Assembly (NCBI GenBank): GCA_024743175.1
Contig: JANSXA010000008.1
Coordinates: 153,719 to 217,718, forward strand
Source of the DNA: Pseudomonadaceae bacterium
GTDB taxonomy: Bacteria; Pseudomonadota; Gammaproteobacteria; Pseudomonadales; Azotimanducaceae
DNA length: 64,000 bases
Direction of reading: 5' to 3'
In this document: in pieces, positions 17,884 through 27,294 of the stretch
How the letters are laid out: every line of letters starts with the position of its first letter
Position numbering within the stretch: position 1 is the stretch's first letter
Notes under the pieces: generated by a model
The model's database searches: none
What the model was told of the DNA's origin: nothing
The model's input: the letters and a program-made list of their open reading frames with translations, nothing else
Translations under genes and position numbers: made by a program

Positions 17884-18127
17884 AATGCAACATAGTGCAT
17901 GCGCCGCCAGGCGCATGGCGAGATATATGTGTGGAGCAGGCTGCAAGAGTCTGTTCCGTTCTGTACTATCTGTGTGGTCGCAGAGCACTTGCCTGGTTCG
18001 CGGCACACAATACAGGTGACGCGTTACGGCGTGCACGGGGTACAAATTCGCCAGCAGCGCTTTGATGTCGACAACTGTGTTTTGTCGCCAGATGTGAGCG
18101 TCGGCAAAGAGGGTGCAGACAACTGAT

Positions 18128-19363
18128 ATGAGCAGAAGAAGAGTCGTTGTTACGGGTTTGGGCATGGTATCTCCCATTGGAAATACTGTTGATGAATCCT
18201 GGCAGGCTGCCCTTGCAGGCACCAGTGGCGTTGTCACTAACCCTTATTTTGATACTGAGGACTACAGCGCCAAGATTTGCGCGCCGGTGAAAGACTTCGA
18301 TATCACCGAGTACATGTCCGCCAAAGAAGCGCGTCGAATTGACGGTTTTATCCAGTTTGGTATGGCTGCTGGCAGCCAGGCGATAGCTGATGCCGGCCTG
18401 GAAGAACACCCTGCAGACGCTGATCGGATCGGTATTGCTATCGGTTCGGGTATTGGTGGCATCAATCTGATTGAAGAAACCCATTCAACGCTGTTGAAAA
18501 GCGGACCGCGGCGGGTCTCGCCGTTTTTTGTCCCAGGTTCAGTGATCAACATGATTTCTGGCAACCTGTCGATTAAATATGGCTTCAAAGGACCTAATAT
18601 CGCCATTGTTACTGCCTGTACGACGGGTACCCATAATATCGGCTTCGGTGCGCGCATGATTCAGTACGGCGAGGCCGACGTCATGGTTGTAGGCGGCTCC
18701 GAATTTGCAACCTCACCCATCTGCGTAGCCGCCTTCAGTTCCATGAAAGCGCTGTCGACACGTAACGACGCACCTGGTGAGGCGTCGCGTCCCTGGGATG
18801 AAGACCGGGATGGTTTTGTCCTCGGCGACGGTGCGGGTGTACTGGTGATTGAAGAATATGAACGGGCAAAAGCCCGCGGCGCGAAGATATATGCAGAAGT
18901 GCGCGGGTTTGGTATGAGCGGCGATGCACACCACATCACCGGCCCGGCAGAAAATGGCGAAGGCGGTGCAGCGGCTATGGTGAACGCGTTGAAAGATGCA
19001 GCCCTGAATCCTGCAGATCTGGGTTATCTGAACGCGCACGGAACCTCTACACCGCTCGGTGACGTTGCAGAGACTAAAGGCATCAAGTCGGTGTTTGGCA
19101 ATGATACAAAGCTGGCCGTCAGCTCGACAAAATCAATGATTGGTCATCTGCTCGGAGCAGCAGGTTCTGTTGAAGCGATATTCACCATCAAAGCCTTAGC
19201 CGATCAGGTGCTTCCACCAACAATAAATCTGCACAATCCCAGTGCTGATTGTGATCTGGATTACGTGCCTAATGAGGCGCGCAAGGTCAATATCACAGCG
19301 GCAGCGAGCAATTCGTTTGGTTTTGGTGGAACCAATGGAACTCTGGTTTTCGGCACACTCTGA
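18128..19363 (+). CDS. fabF: 3-oxoacyl-ACP synthase II
   Basis: FabF condenses acyl-ACP with malonyl-ACP. The protein begins [20 protein letters not shown] and is 411 residues from ATG 18128. An in-frame GTG at 18113 would add five residues and cannot be excluded, because AAAGAGGG sits just before it. The Cys-His-His triad is visible: TACTTGTHN (nucleophile Cys), [10 protein letters not shown] and GHLLGAAGS. The stretch from acpP (284 bases) shows only the stem-loop and no other gene. pabC, often next, is absent, and mltG follows directly. Confidence 0.96.
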   Translation: MSRRRVVVTGLGMVSPIGNTVDESWQAALAGTSGVVTNPYFDTEDYSAKICAPVKDFDITEYMSAKEARRIDGFIQFGMAAGSQAIADAGLEEHPADADRIGIAIGSGIGGINLIEETHSTLLKSGPRRVSPFFVPGSVINMISGNLSIKYGFKGPNIAIVTACTTGTHNIGFGARMIQYGEADVMVVGGSEFATSPICVAAFSSMKALSTRNDAPGEASRPWDEDRDGFVLGDGAGVLVIEEYERAKARGAKIYAEVRGFGMSGDAHHITGPAENGEGGAAAMVNALKDAALNPADLGYLNAHGTSTPLGDVAETKGIKSVFGNDTKLAVSSTKSMIGHLLGAAGSVEAIFTIKALADQVLPPTINLHNPSADCDLDYVPNEARKVNITAAASNSFGFGGTNGTLVFGTL

Positions 19364-19372
19364 CGGTCTTTG

Positions 19373-20386
19373 ATGATGCCGCGTAAGTGGTTGATCGGTA
19401 CCACAGGCCTGCTTGTCGCTGGCGCTGTTGTGGCAGCCCTGGCGTACTGGCAGTTTCTGCAGTGGGCAGACACACCGGCAGGTGCAGATGCGGATGTTGT
19501 CATCAACTTTTCCGCGGGAGAATCTCTCGCCACGCTTGCTGATGAACTGGCCTTAAAAAACTTCATGCCTGAAGTATGGCGCTTTGTACTTCTGGGTCGC
19601 ATTACTGGCGCTGATACTCGCCTGCAGGCTGGCGAATATCTGTTTGAGCAAGACGCAACGCCACGGCAGCTACTCAACAAACTGACCCAGGGCGATGTCA
19701 TCCGTTACGCCTTCCGCATCAATGAAGGAATTACCGTCATGCAGTTGCTTGAACAACTGCGCAGTCAAGCCACACTCCGGCAAACATTGCAGGCTAAGGA
19801 CGCGCACAGCCTGGCTGATGAGCTGGCACTGTCCAGGGCTTCTGCTGAGGGTCTGTTTTTTCCTGATACGTATCAGTACAGCCGCGGACATACCGATGTT
19901 CAGCTGTTGCAACGCGCGACTGCTGCGCTCGAAGTACAGTTATCAGAAGTCTGGCAGACCCGCAGTGAACGTTCGGTGTTGGTCAACGAATACGATTTAC
20001 TGGTGCTGGCGTCAATTATCGAAAAAGAAACGGGTCGTGCGGAGGATCGTGAACAGATCAGTCAGGTGTTCCATAAGCGATTGGCGGACAATATGCGTTT
20101 GCAAACTGATCCCACGGTGATTTACGCGCTGGGTCAGGACTTCGACGGTGACCTGATCCGTGCACACCTGCAGGTTGACTCACCCTACAACACTTATCGC
20201 TATCGGGGTCTGCCACCAACCCCTATTGCAACCGCCTCACGTGCCTCGCTATATGCTGCTGCACACCCTGCGCCTGGAGATTACGTCTACTTTGTTGCAA
20301 AGGGTGATGGCGCCAGTCAGTTTTCCCGTACCCTGGATGAACACAATAAAGCGGTACGTAAATACCAGCTTGGGATGACGGATTAA
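19373..20386 (+). CDS. mltG: Endolytic peptidoglycan transglycosylase MltG (YceG)
   Basis: MltG cuts nascent glycan strands at the inner membrane and is thought to set their length. The protein of about 337 residues has one N-terminal membrane anchor (GTTGLLVAGAVVAALAYW), a LysM-like early domain (INFSAGESLATLADEL), and the YceG catalytic domain. This includes FPDTYQY, LASIIEKETG with the catalytic Glu, LQTDPTVIYALG, and SPYNTYRYRGLPPTPI. Start is ATG 19373 or 19376. It is 9 bases after fabF and 3 bases before tmk, so it is probably co-transcribed with both. Confidence 0.95.
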   Translation: MMPRKWLIGTTGLLVAGAVVAALAYWQFLQWADTPAGADADVVINFSAGESLATLADELALKNFMPEVWRFVLLGRITGADTRLQAGEYLFEQDATPRQLLNKLTQGDVIRYAFRINEGITVMQLLEQLRSQATLRQTLQAKDAHSLADELALSRASAEGLFFPDTYQYSRGHTDVQLLQRATAALEVQLSEVWQTRSERSVLVNEYDLLVLASIIEKETGRAEDREQISQVFHKRLADNMRLQTDPTVIYALGQDFDGDLIRAHLQVDSPYNTYRYRGLPPTPIATASRASLYAAAHPAPGDYVYFVAKGDGASQFSRTLDEHNKAVRKYQLGMTD

Positions 20387-20389
20387 ACG

Positions 20390-21022
20390 ATGGTCATGCC
20401 GGGTAAATTCATTACGCTTGAAGGCTCCGAAGGCGCAGGCAAATCCACCAGTCTCAATACACTTTGCCAACACCTGACCAGTGCCGGTATTGATGTTTAT
20501 CAAACCCGTGAACCCGGCGGAACGCCGATGGCCGAAGCGATTCGTGAGGTGATGCTGGCCGACTGGCAGGAAAGTGTCAGTGGTCTGACCGAACTGCTGT
20601 TGGTGTTTGCTGCACGCCTGCAGCATCTGACTCATGAGATAAAACCGCGTCTGGCCAAAGGGCAGTGGGTTGTGTGTGATCGGTTTACCGATGCAACCTA
20701 CGCTTATCAGGGCGTAGCGCGAGGGACACCGCTGCAATACGTTGCTTCGTTGGAAAACTGGGTGCAGGCAGATCTGCGGCCTGATCTGACTTTGTACCTT
20801 GACCTTGATCCTGAAATTGGGCGGCAACGCATTGCCGGTCGGGAGCAGGATCGGATGGAAAACGAGCAGGCAGAATTCTTTCGAGCGGTAAGAGCCGGCT
20901 ATCTGCAGCGCGTAACAACAGAGCCTGCAATGCAGTTGATTGATGCCAGTCAATCCATCGACGAGGTGCATGCAGCCATACTTGCGGTTGTGGAACCCTT
21001 TATGCGGCAGCATCTGGTGTGA
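20390..21022 (+). CDS. tmk: Thymidylate kinase
   Basis: Tmk phosphorylates dTMP to dTDP in the dTTP pathway. The 210-residue enzyme has the P-loop EGSEGAGKST (about residues 11-20), TREPGGTP, the CDRFTDATYAYQG motif and the LID-region RIAGREQDRME. ATG 20390 or the in-frame ATG 20396 may be used. It shares bases with the next gene's GTG start, coupling it to holB in the conserved mltG-tmk-holB-pilZ-tatD order. Confidence 0.97.
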   Translation: MVMPGKFITLEGSEGAGKSTSLNTLCQHLTSAGIDVYQTREPGGTPMAEAIREVMLADWQESVSGLTELLLVFAARLQHLTHEIKPRLAKGQWVVCDRFTDATYAYQGVARGTPLQYVASLENWVQADLRPDLTLYLDLDPEIGRQRIAGREQDRMENEQAEFFRAVRAGYLQRVTTEPAMQLIDASQSIDEVHAAILAVVEPFMRQHLV

Positions 21023-21891
21023 ATTCGTTTTATCCCTGGCACGGTGAACTGCTGCAACGGCTGACGCGCTTGCGAGATGACAGCAAATTACCCAACACGC
21101 TGGCGTTGACGACGCCACCGGGATGGGGCCACAGGCAGCTGCTCAGAGATGTTGCAGGTATGTTGTTGCAGACGCCGTTACCCGCCAATGAAACGGAGTT
21201 TGCGCACCCTGATTTTCGCTGGATTGAACCGGACGGCGCAGAAATTAAAATAGCTGAAATACGGCGGGTGACTGAATTTGCTGTGCAGACAACGCAGATT
21301 GCACCGCGCAAAGTCGTGGCGATTTATGACGCCCATCTGCTCAATCGAGCAGCTGCGAATGCGCTGCTGAAAACACTGGAAGAACCGCCTCCCAACACTC
21401 ACCTGATACTCGCAACTCCGTTCTGGAGCCGCCTGATGCCCACTGTACGCAGTCGAGCCCAGCGCTACAGTCAGCGGCCTGATCACGCAGCCGCCCGCAG
21501 TTGGCTTGAGCAGCAGGATGTCAGCGTCGCAGATGTTGCCTATGCAACGGCCGGTTACGCGCCTCTGAACGCGCTTGAGATGGCTGGGACCGCTTCGCTT
21601 GAAAAGTGGCTGGAGAATCTGCCTCGCACAGATCTTGCGGCGGCGCTTGAACAGGCACAAAGCGCAGGTGTAATGCAATGGCTTGACCAGTGGTATCGGC
21701 GACTGCTGGCACATCTCAGCGATGCACCAATTGTCGGTATCCAGGCTGAAGCGGCTGCGGTGCTTGGTTTTGCTGATTCCCTGCTTTCCGCCAGACGGCA
21801 GATTGATACCTCAAATTCAGCCAATCAGCGGCTCCTGCTGGAAGCACTGATTGTGCGTTGGGTAACGCTGTCGCGAAGAACTGGAGCTTAG
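21019..21891 (+). CDS. holB: DNA polymerase III delta' subunit
   Basis: Delta' is the stator of the clamp loader that opens and loads the sliding clamp. The 290-residue protein has FYPWHGELLQRL at the N-terminus and the PPGWGHRQLL P-loop-like segment, degenerate as usual in delta'. The ARR-like region IDAHLLNRAAANALLKTLEEPPP follows, with the SRAQRYS segment after it. The Zn-binding cysteines common in other delta' proteins are not evident. GTG 21019 overlaps the tmk stop as GTGA. Confidence 0.92.
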   Translation: MNSFYPWHGELLQRLTRLRDDSKLPNTLALTTPPGWGHRQLLRDVAGMLLQTPLPANETEFAHPDFRWIEPDGAEIKIAEIRRVTEFAVQTTQIAPRKVVAIYDAHLLNRAAANALLKTLEEPPPNTHLILATPFWSRLMPTVRSRAQRYSQRPDHAAARSWLEQQDVSVADVAYATAGYAPLNALEMAGTASLEKWLENLPRTDLAAALEQAQSAGVMQWLDQWYRRLLAHLSDAPIVGIQAEAAAVLGFADSLLSARRQIDTSNSANQRLLLEALIVRWVTLSRRTGA

Positions 21892-22043
21892 GCCCGCAAA
21901 ACTGCGGCCTGCTTCATACTTTGGCCATTGACAGCAGTTGGAGTGGACTCGAGTATAGTGTCAGGCCGGGTCGAAGCTTTTGTACTCGGCTTTTGTCTTC
22001 AGGACAATTGTCATCACGAATATGAAAACAGGATGTTTTATTC

Positions 22044-22397
22044 ATGTCTGTAGCAAAACGCGGCGTCAGAAACGGAATACTGTCTTTGGCAATCAAAGAT
22101 AAAGCCGTACTTTACGCGGCTTACATGCCATTTGTGCAGAACGGCGGCCTGTTTATTCCCACAAAGAAAGAATACGACCTTGGCGATGAGGTCTTCATGC
22201 TGCTGAACCTTATGGACGAGGCGGAAAAAATCCCCGTTGCCGGTAAAGTTGTCTGGATCACCCCCAAAGGTGCTCAGGGCAATCGCGCCGCGGGTATCGG
22301 CGTTCAGTTCAACGACCAGGACGATGTGGCGCGCAGTAAAATTGAAACCTATCTTGCCGGAGCGTTACAGTCCGACCGCCACACTCACACCATGTAA
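22044..22397 (+). CDS. pilZ: PilZ domain protein of the type IV pilus PilZ type
   Basis: This 117-residue protein is a single PilZ domain and matches the type IV pilus assembly protein PilZ, which lies between holB and tatD in pseudomonads. It includes NGGLFIPTKKEYDLGDEVFMLLNLMDEAEKIPVAGKVVWITPKG. Like that protein, it lacks the N-terminal RxxxR c-di-GMP-binding motif. The PilZ type acts through the PilB ATPase and FimX rather than by binding the nucleotide itself. Confidence 0.93.
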   Translation: MSVAKRGVRNGILSLAIKDKAVLYAAYMPFVQNGGLFIPTKKEYDLGDEVFMLLNLMDEAEKIPVAGKVVWITPKGAQGNRAAGIGVQFNDQDDVARSKIETYLAGALQSDRHTHTM

Positions 22398-22406
22398 CTT
22401 CTGTTT

Positions 22407-23156
22407 GTGTTTGTTGATTCACACTGTCATCTGAACTATCTCGAAGACCCGATCGGGGCCATCGACCGCGCCCGCGAGCGTGGCGTGAACGAATGCCTGT
22501 GTATTGGTGTTGATCAGCCTGCAATTGAAGAAGTGCTGACGTTTGCAGCTGACTATGAACATATCTGGGCGAGTGTTGGTGAACATCCAGGTAGCTGCAG
22601 CGGTGATGCCGGCTGGGTAACCGACTACATGCACCGGCCGAAGGTCGTGGCGTTGGGTGAAATGGGGCTGGATTATCACTACGTGGAAGACCCGGCTGCC
22701 CAGGCACAACAGCGCAAAACTTTTTCTCAGCAGTTGGCATTGGCTGACGAGCACAATTTTCCAGTGATCGTCCATACCCGTGCAGCTCAAGCAGACACAA
22801 TTGCTCTGATCCGTGATTTTCCCGGCGTTATCGGTGTTCTACATTGTTTTACCGAGTCCTGGGAACTGGCCAGTGCAGCTATTGACCTGGGCTATTACGT
22901 TTCCATATCAGGGATTGTGACGTTCAAGAACGCCGCCAACGTCAGAGAAGTGGCGCTGCAGATACCGCAGGAGCGACTGCTTATCGAAACCGATGCCCCC
23001 TATCTTGCACCAACGCCGAACCGCGGAAAGAAAAATGAGCCTGCCTTTGTCACAGACACGGCTGCCTTCCTGGCAGAGTTGCGGGGTGTCGAGTTGCAGA
23101 GCCTGGCCCAGAGCACCAGAGACAACTTTTTCCGCCTTTTCAAGCGGGCCTGCTGA
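22407..23156 (+). CDS. TatD-family metal-dependent deoxyribonuclease
   Basis: A 249-residue TatD/YcfH-like hydrolase with the metal-binding DSHCHLNYL at the N-terminus, GEMGLDYHY, VIVHTRAA, VLHCFTES and IETDAPYLAP motifs. These proteins are 3'-5' exonucleases or related phosphodiesterases. Start is GTG 22407, 9 bases after pilZ. Its last 17 bases overlap the convergent acetyltransferase gene. Confidence 0.94.
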   Translation: MFVDSHCHLNYLEDPIGAIDRARERGVNECLCIGVDQPAIEEVLTFAADYEHIWASVGEHPGSCSGDAGWVTDYMHRPKVVALGEMGLDYHYVEDPAAQAQQRKTFSQQLALADEHNFPVIVHTRAAQADTIALIRDFPGVIGVLHCFTESWELASAAIDLGYYVSISGIVTFKNAANVREVALQIPQERLLIETDAPYLAPTPNRGKKNEPAFVTDTAAFLAELRGVELQSLAQSTRDNFFRLFKRAC

Positions 23157-23625
23157 ACAATTCCTCATACAGTCTGTAGTGAGTTTCATACATACCTATC
23201 TGGCGATAAGTGTGCTGTGCGGGTGTATTGTCCTGTTCGACATAAAGTCTGATTCCGCAGCTTAAGTGGTCTGTTTGAGCTTGTCTTCTCACAGCTTCAT
23301 GTAATGCACTGTAAACGCCTTGACGTCTGTTCTGAGGTGTCACGTAAACACTTTGAATCCACCAGAACCGGCCTGCACGCCAATCGCTCCACTCAAAGGT
23401 CACCATCAGTGTGCCTGCAGGCTCGCCCTGTTTTTCCGCGACCAGGTAGAAACCCTCTGCGGGATGGGAGAACAGATAGCTGATGCCTCGTCGCAACACG
23501 GCTTCATCCAGACCGGCGTCTTCAGTCTCAGCTGCCATGGCACGATTGCAGGCAACAATAAATTCGAGATCTGAGCTCTGTGCCGCTCTGACGAGAGTGG
23601 TTTCCGGCAGTGCGCTATCACTCAT
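23140..23625 (-). CDS. GNAT-family N-acetyltransferase
   Basis: A 161-residue GNAT enzyme. The acetyl-CoA-binding signature VYVTPQNRRQGVYSALHEAV lies at about residues 92-111, after a beta-strand pair (GTLMVTFEWSDWRAGRFWWIQSV). The C-terminal region NTPAQHTYRQIGMYETHYRLY is also typical. The substrate is unknown. Its ATG overlaps the stop of the peptidase gene by four bases, making it the last gene of a pepQ-S9 peptidase-GNAT operon. It meets tatD tail to tail with a 17-base overlap. Confidence 0.88.
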   Translation of the reverse strand: MSDSALPETTLVRAAQSSDLEFIVACNRAMAAETEDAGLDEAVLRRGISYLFSHPAEGFYLVAEKQGEPAGTLMVTFEWSDWRAGRFWWIQSVYVTPQNRRQGVYSALHEAVRRQAQTDHLSCGIRLYVEQDNTPAQHTYRQIGMYETHYRLYEELFSRPA

Positions 23626-25805
23626 GCGCGCAGGTGCCGTTTGAAAAATGCCAGAATCATGTTGAACCGGTGGATGGACACATCCCGCTCCTGCATGGAA
23701 TGTTTGGCGCCGGGATAAGTCATCAGTTCAAACGCTTTGCCTAACTGCTGCAACCTGGCCATGATCTGCGTACTGTTGGTGAACAACACGTTGTCGTCAG
23801 CCATACCGTGCATCAAGAGCAGCGGTGCATCCAGCGCCGCCAGGTGAGACAGGACGTTGGCGTTGGTGTAACCGGCTTCATTTTCAGCCGGTAAGCCCAT
23901 ATACCGCTCGGTGTAGTGGGTATCGTATAAGCGCCAGTCACAAACCGGCGCAACAGCCACGCCAGCTGCAAAATGTTGCGGCGCAAGGCTTAAGCTCATC
24001 AGTGTCATATAACCACCGTAGCTGTGACCAAATATTCCAACGCGACTCAAGTCAGCCCAGGTGTACTTATTTAAAGCCTGTAAACCAGCTACCTGATCCT
24101 CTACCTCAGCATGACCCATGTTGCGATAGATCGGGGATTCGAACTTGATACCGCGATTGCCGCTGCCTCTGTTATCAATCTCCAATACGGCAAAACCATT
24201 CTGCGCAAACAGCTGTACCGTTAAAGGACTCCATTCGCGTTTACTCTTCTGTGGGCCCGGACCGCCATAGACGTAGACGATGGTTGCGTGCTGACCCTCA
24301 ATCTCTGCAGGTGGTGTCAGCCGGTAATAAACCTGCTGACCATCCGTCGCAGTCACGCTGCCGAATTGCGCTGTCGCGTGAAGCGCTTTGAAGGGATGGT
24401 AAGGGTGTTCTGCATTGAACTCCTGCGCCCATAATTCCTTGCTTACACTATCTTTGAGGTCACGCAAATGAATACTGGGTGGCTGGCTTTCATGACTGTA
24501 TCTGTCAATGAACCTGCTGGCATCCGGTGACATCACAACGTCGTGCCAGCCCTCCTGGGTGGTGAGCTGCAGCCATGGGTCGCCACTTAATGATATTTTG
24601 AACAGGTGGTTTTCAAGGGGTGACTCGTGCCAGCCTGAAACAAAGATGTGTTCATCATTGGCATGTCTTATCGCATTGATATGAGTTGGGCAGAGCAGGG
24701 CAGTACAGTCACCCTGGCCATTGAGTAGATACAGCTGGTTGGTGCCAGTGTTTTCGCTGCTGATCACAATCCGATGTTTATCCAGGAAAGTCAGATCGTC
24801 GTTCAGGTTGATCCAACTGGTGCTGCTTTCCTGATGTAATCGCTGCCATGCAGCTTCGCTTGTTTGCAAAGCCAAACACTTCAATGTCAGATGCTGCTGG
24901 CGTCGGTCCTGTGTCTGAATGTAAACACTGTCAGCTTTTACCTGTACTCGAGCAAGATAGACATCTTCGTTATCTACCTCGGTACTGTTCTGCCAGATAC
25001 ATCGGTTGCTGCTGTTCTGCAGATCAAACACCCACAAACTGACGCTTGGATTAGCTGCGCCCGCGTAGGGATAGCGCTGCTGGATGGTCTGCGCACCATC
25101 AGCCTGCATTTCCAGGCGATAGCTTATTGCCACGGGGGATTCGTCAACTTTGCAATACACCAGATAGCGACCGTTGGGGCAGAACCAGTGTCCGCGAAAA
25201 CGGTGCATTTCTTCCGCGGCAAGGAAGTCCGGGAGACCATTACTCAAGGTTGCGTTTGCATCCGAGGTAATCTGTAGTGGTTGATCGCTGGTTTGAGCCA
25301 GAGGATCGTCCGGGTTCAGCGGTTGGGTAAACAGGTTGCCATCATGTACAAAACTCAACCAGCCCCCGTCGGGTGAAATCTGGAAAGCGCTCTGGCGCTG
25401 GTCAGCGGGTGTCATGACCGCAGTCTTGATTGCAGATCCGGAGGCATCGATCAATACAGCCTGACCATCAATTGGCGCGAGCAGTACCTGGTGCTTGGGA
25501 TGCCAGCTGTACTCGGTTATGCCATGGTTAAACTGCCGGCGCCGCTCTCTTTCGGCGCGTTCGGCGTCAGTCAGATCTGCGACCTTGAGACGCTCGCCCT
25601 GCAGCAAACGGGCATTAATCCACTCTTCATGTTCTCCGGTGTCCAGATTAACCCGCCAGAGATCCATGCGTTCCCGGTCATCCGCTGCTGCCCTGAGATA
25701 ACAGACAAACCTGCCGCAGGGTGAGAACTTGAGGTCACCGGGTAATCCGCCGGTCAGCGGCGGGTCACTGAACAGTCGCTCTGGCGTCAGTCGTTGGGCG
25801 CTCAC
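23622..25805 (-). CDS. S9-family serine peptidase (dipeptidyl peptidase IV-like)
   Basis: This 727-residue protein has an N-terminal beta-propeller of about 430 residues and a C-terminal alpha/beta-hydrolase domain, the plan of prolyl oligopeptidase-family enzymes. The catalytic residues are visible: FGHSYGGYMT (Ser), GMADDNVLF (Asp) and PGAKHSMQ (His). IVYVYGGPGPQ is the oxyanion-region motif. The propeller sequence, with AAEEMHRFRGHWFCPNGRYL, fits the DPP IV (S9B) group, which releases Xaa-Pro dipeptides. No signal peptide is seen, so it is probably cytoplasmic. It overlaps pepQ by four bases, so dipeptides it releases could be cleaved by the prolidase. Confidence 0.92.
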   Translation of the reverse strand: MSAQRLTPERLFSDPPLTGGLPGDLKFSPCGRFVCYLRAAADDRERMDLWRVNLDTGEHEEWINARLLQGERLKVADLTDAERAERERRRQFNHGITEYSWHPKHQVLLAPIDGQAVLIDASGSAIKTAVMTPADQRQSAFQISPDGGWLSFVHDGNLFTQPLNPDDPLAQTSDQPLQITSDANATLSNGLPDFLAAEEMHRFRGHWFCPNGRYLVYCKVDESPVAISYRLEMQADGAQTIQQRYPYAGAANPSVSLWVFDLQNSSNRCIWQNSTEVDNEDVYLARVQVKADSVYIQTQDRRQQHLTLKCLALQTSEAAWQRLHQESSTSWINLNDDLTFLDKHRIVISSENTGTNQLYLLNGQGDCTALLCPTHINAIRHANDEHIFVSGWHESPLENHLFKISLSGDPWLQLTTQEGWHDVVMSPDASRFIDRYSHESQPPSIHLRDLKDSVSKELWAQEFNAEHPYHPFKALHATAQFGSVTATDGQQVYYRLTPPAEIEGQHATIVYVYGGPGPQKSKREWSPLTVQLFAQNGFAVLEIDNRGSGNRGIKFESPIYRNMGHAEVEDQVAGLQALNKYTWADLSRVGIFGHSYGGYMTLMSLSLAPQHFAAGVAVAPVCDWRLYDTHYTERYMGLPAENEAGYTNANVLSHLAALDAPLLLMHGMADDNVLFTNSTQIMARLQQLGKAFELMTYPGAKHSMQERDVSIHRFNMILAFFKRHLRA

Positions 25806-27136
25806 TTCTGGATATTCCGGAATGCGTTTCGAGTCAGGTTTTCGACGCCGTCCGCAAGTACTCTGACGTTGTCTTCTATGCGTATGCCCCCATATCCTTT
25901 GAGTGCTTCAACTGCGTCCCAGTTGATCAACTTGCGCTTTGTGTTGTGGTTTCTGGCATCCGCCAGCAGAGACGCTATAAAGTACAAACCCGGTTCAATG
26001 GTAAATACATGATCCAGTTCAACGGCACGTGTAAATCGCAGGGTCGGATACTGTTCAGGCGGCGGAGCGCTGTTGCCCTGGTCGTCTGCCAGATGGCCGC
26101 CAACGTCGTGCACCTGTAATCCTAACAAATGGCCTAAGCCGTGGGGGCAGAAGTCCTCTGTTATCGATTCTTCAAACGCCTGTTCAGGGCTGCAGTTGAC
26201 CAGCTCAGCATCTGCCAGCACCTGTGCCAGCTGCCTGTGCATCTGGACGTGCAGGTCAGCAAACGTGACGCCCGGTGCAACCTTATCAATCAGGGCCAGC
26301 TGGTGGTCCTGCATGGCGCTGATCAGGTCCCTGAAGCGCTGATGTGTTGAGCCCTGGGCGGTGTAAGTCCTGGTAATGTCTGATGCGTATCCCCGGTAAT
26401 TGCCGCCTGCGTCGATCAGCAGGCTGCGGGAGGGGTTGGGAACGGTGCGATCCTGAAACTGATAGTGCAGCACGCTGCCGTGTTCGTTCAAAGCAACGAT
26501 ATTGCCGTAGGGAAGTTCTACTTCGGACTGCTGTGAACCCACAAGATAGGCCATATGAATATCAAACTCACTGCCTCCGCTGTGAAAACACGCCTCTGCG
26601 GCAACGTGCCCGGCGGCACCAATATCGCTGGCCGTACGCATGACAGCCAGTTCATAGCTGGTTTTATGCGCCCGATGGAAATGCAGATAAGCAGTCAGTT
26701 CAGCTGGGTTGGGTTCGCCAAACTGCTCATTAGATGCTCCCTCAGGGCCGATAACGGCCATCTTTTTATCCGCCTGCATATGCTGCTGACAGGCTTGCAG
26801 AAGCTCTGCTGTTTCCGCAAACGGTCGAATGTCCACATACGGTGCTATCTGCTGGGGCAGTGGCGAGTGAGCATGCCAGTAGTCGGTAGGCTGGTGCAGG
26901 AACAGCACCGGCTTGTGTCCCGGTTGCAGCAGCAGACGCGAGCCCGGGCTTATGAATTCCGGCGCGACCCATTGCGCCAGGTACGGATTTGGTTTGAAGC
27001 GCGGGCCGTGATCGTCCTGAAAATCGAAGATCGCTTCACCCGCAACCAGCCAGGCACCGTCAAACTGGTGCTGTTCGAGCGCCTGACTCCAGTGATTCTC
27101 AAGATGTGCAATGTGAGCAGGAAGATGTTGGTCCAA
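25802..27136 (-). CDS. pepQ: Xaa-Pro dipeptidase (prolidase)
   Basis: PepQ is an M24 metallopeptidase that splits Xaa-Pro dipeptides. The metal ligands sit in LLIDAGGNYRGYASDITRTY (two Asp), GLGHLLGLQVHD (His), FTIEPGLYF and GGIRIEDNV (two Glu). The N-terminal WLVAGEAIFDFQDDH and PTDYWHAHSPLP match E. coli PepQ. The open frame extends upstream to 27337, but homology begins near the TTG at 27136. That start gives 444 residues, almost the E. coli length of 443. It also leaves a 158-base divergent promoter region instead of an overlap with the FAD-subunit gene. The start is inferred. Confidence 0.88.
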   Translation of the reverse strand: MDQHLPAHIAHLENHWSQALEQHQFDGAWLVAGEAIFDFQDDHGPRFKPNPYLAQWVAPEFISPGSRLLLQPGHKPVLFLHQPTDYWHAHSPLPQQIAPYVDIRPFAETAELLQACQQHMQADKKMAVIGPEGASNEQFGEPNPAELTAYLHFHRAHKTSYELAVMRTASDIGAAGHVAAEACFHSGGSEFDIHMAYLVGSQQSEVELPYGNIVALNEHGSVLHYQFQDRTVPNPSRSLLIDAGGNYRGYASDITRTYTAQGSTHQRFRDLISAMQDHQLALIDKVAPGVTFADLHVQMHRQLAQVLADAELVNCSPEQAFEESITEDFCPHGLGHLLGLQVHDVGGHLADDQGNSAPPPEQYPTLRFTRAVELDHVFTIEPGLYFIASLLADARNHNTKRKLINWDAVEALKGYGGIRIEDNVRVLADGVENLTRNAFRNIQK

Positions 27137-27294
27137 TTCAGCAGGTTGTGCTGTTGTCTGGTCAAAGCTGATGGTAGGGCTCCGGTTGTCTGTAAAAGTG
27201 TGAGTGTAAGTCGCCGGCGGTAAAGCCGCCAGAAGGCTTTTCGCGATCCACGCGCCGTGATAGATTCGCTGCTCGTTTTTGTAAGGGGATACTG

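Noticed and set aside
20249..21118. 289-codon minus-strand frame opposite tmk and the mltG end
   Set aside because: It is the shadow of clearly real genes and has no recognisable domain.
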